Below are positions 16,003-23,400 of a stretch of 64,000 bases of DNA, one piece after another (the stretch's first letter is position 1; each line of letters opens with the position of its first letter). Under the pieces are notes generated by a model. That model ran no database searches. It was given only the letters and a program-made list of their open reading frames with translations, and was not told where the DNA came from. The stretch is from Nonomuraea gerenzanensis (GTDB taxonomy: Bacteria; Actinomycetota; Actinomycetes; Streptosporangiales; Streptosporangiaceae): assembly GCF_020215645.1 (NCBI RefSeq), contig NZ_CP084058.1, forward strand, positions 1,178,001 through 1,242,000. Reading direction: 5' to 3'. A program made the translations under genes and the position numbers.

Positions 16003-16920
16003 TCAGTCGCAGTGCTCGAGCGGGCTGTCGTACTTGGCGGAGCCGATGGCTCCGCCCCACTTCACGCAGGTCTTGCGGGCGGTGTCCTTCACCGGGCCCG
16101 CGTAGTACTGGTAGCTGCCGGAGTCGGTCTTGCGCGCCTTGCCCTGGACCTGGAGGTAGGCCTGCACGGCCGCCTTGCCCGAGCCGCTGTTGCGCAGCGT
16201 CGTGACGCAGTTCTGGCCGGTGGCGGCCGAGTAGAGCAGCACGACCTTGCCCGCGGAGCCGAGGCTCTGCGAGTCGATCTGCTTGAAGCCGGAGCCGCAG
16301 ACCTGCGTGGCCGAGTACGGGTTGCTGCTTCCGCCGCCGTTGTTGCCGTTGTTGCTGCCGGTCTGCGGCTGCGTGCCGCCGCCGCAGTTGCGGGAGGTCA
16401 GCGTCTGGTTCGGGTAGCGGTAGGTGGTGCCGTTGAACTTGGCGGGCACGATGGCGCCGGACGAGGTGCGCTGCTCGTAGTGCAGGTGGGCGATGAGGTT
16501 GTACTTGGCGGACGACTTGCCCACGGTGCCGATCTTCTGGCCCTGGCGGACGGTCGCGCCCTTGCCGACCGAGCGGGCGTTCAGGTGGGCGTACAGGGTC
16601 ACGGTGCCGTCCGAGTGCCGGATCTTGATGACGTTGCCGAAGCCGTCCGTCTTCCGGTACTCCGACATGATCACCGTGCCGGCGCCCGCTGCCACGACCG
16701 TCCTGCCGAGGTCGGCGTTGCCGTCGGTCGCGCTGCCGTTGAAGTCGATCTCGTAGCCCGCGGTGTGGGCGGAGCTCTTGCTGCTGCCCACCCAGCTCTC
16801 GCCACACGGGAACGGCAGTTGCAGCGTGGAGGCGGCCGTTGCGGCATCCGCCGTGCCCACGCCGGTGAGAGGCAGTACGGCCAGGCCGCACGCGCCTGCT
16901 ATCAGGGTCTTGATCCGCAT
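16003..16920 (-). CDS. Secreted M23 (LytM-type) metallopeptidase with four-Cys SapA-like C-terminal domain
   Basis: This 305-residue protein has a Sec signal peptide (residues 1-27, ending ADA). The M23 fold spans about residues 30-170: first zinc ligands in HTAGYEIDF, then YAHL, and the HxH motif HLHYE. M23 enzymes cut peptide cross-bridges of peptidoglycan. A short Gly/Asn linker joins a domain of about 105 residues (16006-16323) with four cysteines. That domain starts NPYSATQVCGSGF and includes TDSGSYQYYAGPV, closely matching the extracellular end of the pseudokinase at 1-2373. It sits inside the ESX substrate run, in the opposite direction, with its own promoter. Confidence 0.9.
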   Translation of the reverse strand: MRIKTLIAGACGLAVLPLTGVGTADAATAASTLQLPFPCGESWVGSSKSSAHTAGYEIDFNGSATDGNADLGRTVVAAGAGTVIMSEYRKTDGFGNVIKIRHSDGTVTLYAHLNARSVGKGATVRQGQKIGTVGKSSAKYNLIAHLHYEQRTSSGAIVPAKFNGTTYRYPNQTLTSRNCGGGTQPQTGSNNGNNGGGSSNPYSATQVCGSGFKQIDSQSLGSAGKVVLLYSAATGQNCVTTLRNSGSGKAAVQAYLQVQGKARKTDSGSYQYYAGPVKDTARKTCVKWGGAIGSAKYDSPLEHCD

Positions 16921-16940
16921 GCGGAAAGGCTGCCATCCGG

Positions 16941-16969
16941 ATCATACAGGCGTCTAGATCATTGGCCAA
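16941..16969 (-). promoter_or_regulatory. Sigma-70-type promoter for the M23 peptidase
   Basis: Read on the minus strand, TTGGCC (16964-16969) and TATGAT (16941-16946) are separated by exactly 17 bases, and the -10 lies about 20 bases before the ATG. This is a good match to the housekeeping promoter consensus. Confidence 0.6.
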
Positions 16970-17051
16970 CTGTTCACGCTAGAAGTTGATTTTTGTCGAT
17001 ATCGTAGCCAGGTCCGGACATAACGCGATTTATGGGCGGGGAGGGGTGTGC

Positions 17052-18116
17052 ATGGCCAACGGCGACGCGGCCGGCTCGCTGTCGGGTGCCACGATCCAGT
17101 TCGAGGACGGCCGCATCAAGCAGGTCGGCCAGAACCTGGGCGAACAGGCGCCCAACATGAACACCATCGCCCAGAACGTCGGCGGCATCCGGGTCGAGCC
17201 GCCCGCCTTCGGCGTCATCGGCATCGGCCTCAACCACGCCCACGACCAGCTCAAGGACAACGCCCACAACACCCTCAAGACGGCCAGGGACGTCCTGTCG
17301 GACTACCGGACGGCGCTGGCCAAGCTGGAGGAGAACTACCAGAAGGCCGACAAGGACAACGACGGCATCATCAAGACCGACCCCTACGGGGGCCTCGGCG
17401 GGAACCAGGGGCCGGGCTTCGACCCGGCATCACTGGGCGGCGGCGGTCTGCCCGGCGCGGGCGACCTGCCGTCCTCCAGCCTCCCGGACACGAAGCTGCC
17501 GGACTCCAAGCTCCCGGACTCCAAGCTCCCGGACACGAAGCTGCCCGACTCCGAGCTGCCCGACTCGCAGCTCCCGGACTCCCAGTTGCCCGACACCGAC
17601 CTGCCTGACACGGACGTCCCCGACCCGAACCTCCCGGACGCCCAGGTCCCGGACGCGAACCTGCCCGACGCGAACCTGCCGGACGCCAACGCCGCGCTGC
17701 CCACCACCCCGTCCATCGAGGACCAGCTCAACCACAAAGTCCCCGACGTCAACACCTCCCTGCCGACCGACCCCACCAAGACCGGGCTGGCCGGGTTCGA
17801 CCCCACGAAGCTCGGCACGACGCCCACCCCGACCATCCCCGGCACGAGCACCTCGCTCGGCCCCGGGATGTCCACCGGCTCGCCCACGGGCGTCTCGTCC
17901 GGTGGCATGCAGCCCGCCGCCGCCACGGCCGGCCCCGCCTCGGCGCGCGGCATGAGCGGCATGGGCGGAATGGCGGGCATGCCGTTCATGCCGCCGATGG
18001 GCGGCGCCGGCGGCGACCAGAACAACGAGCGGGACAAGCCCGACTACGTGCGCGGCGACGAGGCGGACTGGCTGGACGACATCGACATCGCCCCGCCCGT
18101 GATCGGCGAGGTCTGA
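17052..18116 (+). CDS. ESX-type secreted protein with LPDx pentapeptide repeats
   Basis: This 354-residue protein has an ATG preceded by GGGGAGGGG. The N-terminal ~110 residues are helical with no signal peptide; a segment ALAKLEENYQKADKDNDG ends the helical part. Fourteen LPD(S/T/A)x pentads (17481-17690) form a Pro/Asp stalk. The tail reads GGMAGMPFMPPMGGAGG, then an acidic Trp segment, and ends PPVIGEV. This is the best version of the tail motif seen more weakly in the 12785 and 14699 proteins. Unlike those two, it has no small partner gene directly upstream. It is likely exported by the ESX system (inference). Confidence 0.7.
   Translation: MANGDAAGSLSGATIQFEDGRIKQVGQNLGEQAPNMNTIAQNVGGIRVEPPAFGVIGIGLNHAHDQLKDNAHNTLKTARDVLSDYRTALAKLEENYQKADKDNDGIIKTDPYGGLGGNQGPGFDPASLGGGGLPGAGDLPSSSLPDTKLPDSKLPDSKLPDTKLPDSELPDSQLPDSQLPDTDLPDTDVPDPNLPDAQVPDANLPDANLPDANAALPTTPSIEDQLNHKVPDVNTSLPTDPTKTGLAGFDPTKLGTTPTPTIPGTSTSLGPGMSTGSPTGVSSGGMQPAAATAGPASARGMSGMGGMAGMPFMPPMGGAGGDQNNERDKPDYVRGDEADWLDDIDIAPPVIGEV
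17481..17690 (+). repeat. Fourteen LPDx pentapeptide repeats
   Basis: There are fourteen consecutive pentads of form (L/V)PD(S/T/A/P)x, each 15 bases. The fifth position drifts from Lys through Glu and Gln to Asp and Asn along the array, so charge moves from balanced to acidic. Third codon positions vary, so this array is older than the perfect repeat at 940-1059. Confidence 0.9.
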
Positions 18117-18126
18117 GAGGAACCAC

Positions 18127-18906
18127 ATGGTCGGCACAGGAAGCGATCGCGGGCAGTTCATCTACGCGGCCACCACGGCGACCGCCGCGGCCGCGATGTT
18201 GTACGAGTACCCGATGGCCAGGAACATCGCGCTGATGATCGGCACGATGGTGTCCAACCCGCACAGCATGCAGCTCGCCGCCGAGCGGTGGAGCCAGCCT
18301 GAAGGCGGCGGGGACATGGACTTCGCGGGCATCAAGCAGGCGGTGCGCACCCTTCGCGACGAGTGCAACGAGAAGGAGTGGTGGAAGGGGCCCGCCTGCG
18401 AGGCGTTCAACCAGTCCGTGGACACCTTCCTCGAGCAGATGGACAAGGCCGAGCAGTACCACCAGGGTGTGGGCCAGGGCATGGGCAGCATCGCCAACGC
18501 CTACCACTGGGCCGCGGAGGTGGTGACGGTCGTGGCCACCGTCATGCTGCTGCTCGCCGGCTGGAACAAGCTCAAGCCCCTCTTCGCCCCCTGGCCCGGG
18601 GCCGCGGCGGCCATCGCGCTGGCCATCTTCGTGACGCTGACGCGCATGGGCATGGTGGTCAGGGGGATGCTGGGCAAGCAGATGAAGTCCGTGGCGATGC
18701 TCACCGCCGTCGTGGCCGGCATCAACTTCATGTGCATGTCGCTGGGCCAGTTCATCGAGCAGAGCCGCCCCCGGCCGGACTTCGCGCCGGCCGCCGTGGA
18801 GTACGTCGGCGACGACTCCACCGGCGTGGGCACCCTGCAGCCCAAGAACGGCGGCATGCCCACCATGCCCACCACCGGCGCGGGCGGCATGAGCGCCTTC
18901 GTCTGA
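18127..18906 (+). CDS. Membrane-anchored WXG-domain protein
   Basis: This 259-residue protein contains a WXG motif (EWWKGPACEAFNQ, about residues 84-96) within a helical hairpin spanning about 60-125. Two or three hydrophobic helices follow (about 133-150, 158-176, 188-205), and the C-terminus is short and Gly/Pro/Met-rich. The gene begins ten bases after its neighbour. It shares its ESX-then-membrane layout with the 10195-11043 protein. A membrane-retained ESX module could be a receptor or plug for exported partners (inference). Confidence 0.65.
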   Translation: MVGTGSDRGQFIYAATTATAAAAMLYEYPMARNIALMIGTMVSNPHSMQLAAERWSQPEGGGDMDFAGIKQAVRTLRDECNEKEWWKGPACEAFNQSVDTFLEQMDKAEQYHQGVGQGMGSIANAYHWAAEVVTVVATVMLLLAGWNKLKPLFAPWPGAAAAIALAIFVTLTRMGMVVRGMLGKQMKSVAMLTAVVAGINFMCMSLGQFIEQSRPRPDFAPAAVEYVGDDSTGVGTLQPKNGGMPTMPTTGAGGMSAFV

Positions 18907-18921
18907 GCCCGGTCGCGCGTG

Positions 18922-18941
18922 CGGGGGCCGCTCGGCCCCCG
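18922..18941. terminator. GC-rich hairpin between convergent genes
   Basis: CGGGGGCC pairs with GGCCCCCG over eight bases around the loop GCTC. It lies between the stop of the 18127 gene and the end of eccB. Confidence 0.65.
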
Positions 18942-18949
18942 GCGTGCGG

Positions 18950-20359
18950 TCACTGCACGGTGATCTGCAGCGGCGAACGTGCGACCTGCGGATCCAGCGT
19001 CGGCCCCTCCGGCAGCAGATGGACGAGGTTGCCCGGGATCGGCGCCACGTCCTCGGCCCCGTACCCCAGCTTGTTGATCTGATCGCCGGACTGCAGCTGG
19101 AACCGCCTGCCCTGGTCGCTGATCAGGAAGTAGGTCTGGACGAACGGCTTCTGGCCGTCGCCCGGCAGCAGCCCGCCCAGCGCCGCCGAGCCCGCCGGCA
19201 TCAGCACCTGGTCGAAGTGCTCCTGGTCGCCCCGGACGCTGGGTGCGGGGATGGCCATGGTGCCGCCGACCGTCAGCCTCGCCTTGGCCGAGCCGTTCTG
19301 CGTGTCGGCGTACACCGAGCACAGCGGCGAAGCCGAGGACGCGATCGCCTTGGGCAGGCTGGTGGGCATGCCGCCCACGGTGAGGGTGCGGCCGCTGCTC
19401 GCTGCGTTGGCCGTGGCGGCGTCCAGCTCCAGCGGCATGGCCGCCTTGCCGCCGTACGCCCGCTTCAGCCCGGGCTCCTCCAGCAGCAGCGTGGCCTGCG
19501 TGACGTTGACGGTGGCCAGGCCGTCGGCGAGCAGCACGTACCAGCGGTCGGGGGCGCCGCCGACGCCCTTCACGGTGTAGACGCGCCCGATGGCGGCGCT
19601 GCGGCCGTCGGGGCCGCGCCTCTTCTTCCCGATGCCGGGGATCCCCGGCGCCTTGAAGTCGGGGCCGGGCGGGATGGCGTTGACCCAGGGGGAGGGCACC
19701 CGCTTGGGGCGCGCGTTGAGCACCCGCACGCCGGCCTCGCCGGTCTTCATCCGCTGGTCGTTCCAGATCACCCAGGTGTCCTGGCCGTCCGTGACGACCA
19801 GCGCGCCGGTGCCGATCGGCGTGCCGCCGACGTCGCTGCCGCCCACGAGCGTCACGTACGGGACCGCCGTGCCCGTCGCGTCCGGCGCCTCGGTCACGCA
19901 GACCGACCACGGGCCCTTGACCAGCTTCTCCCTGGGCGGCAGCGAGTCAGGGGCGCCGGCGATGCCCACGAGCGGGCCGCGCGGGTACTTGGCGAGCGAG
20001 GCCGCGGAGACGTTCCTGACCTCGAAGTCGGGTGCGTCCAGCAGCAGCAGTGCGGAGACGTAGTTGGCGACCGGCAGCATGCGCTTCTGGTCCTGGCTGT
20101 AGACGTACTTGGCGCCGGTCTCCTCCTCCACCAGGAGCTGGCCTGCCGCCTCCAGGTTCGTCGCCCCGCCCGGCTTGAGCAGCCCCCAGATCCCGAACGC
20201 CGCCGTGACCAGCAGCGCGACGATGATGCCGCAGAACATGGCCACGTTGTGCCGTCGCATCGGGGATTCGGGCACGTCCGGCTCCGCCTGCAGCAGTGCC
20301 ATCCCCAGACGCTGCTGCATCAGCTTGTGCGCCTGGTAGAGGTCCTTCCGGGTCTGCAT
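18950..20359 (-). CDS. eccB: T7SS membrane/periplasmic protein EccB
   Basis: EccB is a core ESX component with a short cytoplasmic N-terminus, one membrane helix and a large extracytoplasmic domain. The N-terminal signature QTRKDLYQAHKLMQQRLGMA and the segment around PESPMRR are diagnostic, and the helix is at about residues 46-67. I choose ATG 20359 (469 residues) because GGGGAG sits at 20364-20369; an in-frame GTG at 20371 would add four residues. Co-directional with the FHA/FtsK gene 73 bases upstream, probably one operon. Confidence 0.95.
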   Translation of the reverse strand: MQTRKDLYQAHKLMQQRLGMALLQAEPDVPESPMRRHNVAMFCGIIVALLVTAAFGIWGLLKPGGATNLEAAGQLLVEEETGAKYVYSQDQKRMLPVANYVSALLLLDAPDFEVRNVSAASLAKYPRGPLVGIAGAPDSLPPREKLVKGPWSVCVTEAPDATGTAVPYVTLVGGSDVGGTPIGTGALVVTDGQDTWVIWNDQRMKTGEAGVRVLNARPKRVPSPWVNAIPPGPDFKAPGIPGIGKKRRGPDGRSAAIGRVYTVKGVGGAPDRWYVLLADGLATVNVTQATLLLEEPGLKRAYGGKAAMPLELDAATANAASSGRTLTVGGMPTSLPKAIASSASPLCSVYADTQNGSAKARLTVGGTMAIPAPSVRGDQEHFDQVLMPAGSAALGGLLPGDGQKPFVQTYFLISDQGRRFQLQSGDQINKLGYGAEDVAPIPGNLVHLLPEGPTLDPQVARSPLQITVQ

Positions 20360-20432
20360 CTCTCTCCCCACGTGTCGCAGGGATCAGCATATTGCGCACG
20401 CCTAGCCGGAGTTCCGGACATCCGCGTGAATA

Positions 20433-23400
20433 TCAGCCGTTGTCCGGCAACGCCGCCTGAACCTGAGTGAGGGTGCCGGTCGTCACGAGCAGCCCGCGGC
20501 CGGACGGCCCGCCGCCCGCGCCGCGCGGCAGCCGGATCGAGAACAGGTCGCCGTCGGTCTGCCCCTGCACGGCCAGCAACAGCCCGGTACGGGACTTGCG
20601 CGCCTCCGCCACGAAACCCCGGTAGGCCACGGTCAGGTCACCCGTCGCGCCCGCGATCAGCAGGCCGTGGTCGCCGTCGCGGCCCGTCCTGATGACCTCC
20701 TCCAGCGCCGTCCCGAGCGGGCCGTCCGGGTTCACCAGCTCGGCGTCGTCCACCAGCACCACGTAGTGGTCGTGCCCGGCCAGCAGCTCCTGGAGGTTCG
20801 TGGCGTCGCCGTCCAGGACGGCCAGCGCGCCTTCCAGCTCGCGCAGCGGGCTGCGCCTGGGCGCGACGGCCACGATCGGTGTGCCCTGATCGATCAGCGA
20901 CAGGGCGGCCGTCATCAGCGCCGACGAACGGCCGGAGCGCGACGGCCCGGCGATCACCGCGCCGGGGCCCTGCGCCTGAAGGTCGATGCCGAGCGGCGCG
21001 AGCGCGTCCCCGCCCGCGCCGACCAGCGCCCACAGCGGCGACGGCGGCGCGAACCCGGGGTCGAGGGCCAGCGCCTGGGCGGCGGTGATCCGCATCGGCA
21101 GCGCGTCCACCCGCAACGGCGGCGACCCGCCCCAGCGCCAGGGCGGCCTGCCGACTCCCAGGGCATGCGAGCGACCGGGCCGCCTGCTTGCGACACCCCC
21201 GGCGCCTTGGACGGCTGCGCTGTCCGCTCCGGTCGCGCGGTCGGCTGCGCTGTCCGCTCCGGTCGCGCGGTCAGCGGCGTCCTCCGTCGCCGGGTCAGGG
21301 TCGGAGGCGGCGGCGCGGGCCAGGGACTGCAGGGCCGCCACCTGCGCCGGGCCGGCCGGATCGGCGGCGAGCAGGGCGATGTGGTGCTCCACGATCCCGT
21401 GCTCGCCCATCGACAGCGCCCGACCGGCCGGCATGACGGCCGGCAGCCCCTTGAGCGGGAAGCCCGCCAGCCCGTAGTCCGTGCCGTCGGACAGCCGCAG
21501 CAGCAGCCGATCGTCGAAGACGGTCGACACCTGCCCGAGCAGCCCCGACCGGTCGCTGCTCACGACGGCCCGCAGCCCCACCGCGGGCCCCTCCCGCAGC
21601 AGTTGCAGCACCGCCTCGATCAGCCGCCCGTAGTCGTAGTTCTCGAAGGCCGCGACGAAGCCCTCCCACCGGTCGAGCATGAACACCAGCCACGGCAGCC
21701 GATGCCCGCTCTGCCGGTACTCGGCCAGCGACGCGTGCCCGGCCTCCGCCAGGAGCTGCTGCCTGCGCCCGACCTCCGCGCGCAGCCGGGTCAGCAGCCG
21801 CTCCACCCGGTCGAGCTGGTCGCGGGTCACCACGGCGCCGCAGTGCGGCATGGCCACCAGCGGCAGCAGCGCGCCCGAGCCGCAGTCCACCGCGTGCAGG
21901 TGCACGTCCTCGGGGCAGGCGTGGGCGGCGATCGAGCCCGCGATCGTGCGCAGCGCCGTCGATCTCCCGCTGCGGGCCGCCCCAGCGATCAGCAGGTGAC
22001 CGCCGTGCGCCACGTCGAGCGCCAGCGGGCTCCTGTCCTGCGCCCACGGCCGGTCGGTGATCCCGAACGGCAGCGGCTCCACCTCACCCGCCGCCGGGGG
22101 CGTGGCCGGGAGGTCGAGGACGAGGTGGGTGGGCAGGGGGTCCAGCCACGGGCTCGGCTGGGCGGGCACACCGGCCAGCCGGGCGGCCTCGATGAGGGCG
22201 TCGGCGACGAGCGTGAGATCCGTGATCGCGGAGTCCTCCTCCTCCGGCCGCGGAGGCGGCGGCAACGCCTTCCCCAGCGCACCCCATCCCACGTCGAGCA
22301 CCCGCACCCCACCACCCGGCGACCCACCACCCGGCGACCTATCACCCGCCGCCCCGTCACCGGCCGCAGGGGGCGTGACCGGGCTGCGGCCGCCGACCCT
22401 GGCCGTCTGCACGGCGACCGCCGCCCCCACCCCCGACCGCACGTAACACCGTCCGGGCGTGGACTTGGAGATGTGCGCCGCGTCCGGCAGGTCGATGACG
22501 TCGGCGGACTCGGCCGGCTCGGTCACCCGAAGCGCGATCCGCAGCGACGTGTTCGCCTGGATGTCGGCCGTCACCACCCCGGCGGGCCGCTGCGTGGCCA
22601 GGATCAGGTGGATCCCCAGCGACCGCCCCCGCCGCGCGATGTCCACGAGCCCGGCCACGAAGTCGGGCAGCTCGGCCACCAGCGCGGCGAACTCGTCGAT
22701 GATCAGCACCAGCCGCGGCATCCCCGCCCCGGTGTAGTCCTCGATGTCCTTGGCCCCGGCCGCCGCCAGCAGCCGCTCCCGCCGCCGGATCTCGGCGGCC
22801 AGCGAGTCGAGGGCCCGCTGGGTGAGATGGCCGTCGAGGTCGCTGACCATGCCCACGGTGTGCGGCAGCCGTACGCACTCCTTGAAGGCCGCCCCGCCCT
22901 TGTAGTCGATCAGCACGAACGTGAGCTGGTCGGGCCGGTTCGCCACCGCCAGGGAGCAGATCAGCGTCTGCAGCAGCTCGGACTTGCCCGCGCCCGTGGT
23001 GCCGGCGATGAGCCCGTGCGGGCCGTCGAGCCGCAGGTCCACCGAGAACGGCCCGTCGGGGCCGACGCCGATCAGCGCCTCGGTGCTGCCCCGCGCGCCC
23101 CACCGGGCGGCCAGCTCGGCGCCGGTGGGCACGGTGAGGCCCATCAGGTCGAGCAGGCGGGCCGCGTCGGGCAGGTCGCCGCCGGTGTCGTCCCTGCTCA
23201 CGTCGCGGATCGGGGCCAGCGCCCTGGCCAGCCGGTCGCACCAGGCGGGGGAGACGAGGTCGCCCAGCAGGGGGCCGATGACGTCGAGGCCGCCGCCCCG
23301 CAGGCGGACGAGGCCGTCGGCGCCGCACTCGGCCACGGTCTGGCACTCCTCGGGCAGCAGCCGCTGGTCCTCGTCGATGGCCAGGGTGAACACGCCGCAG

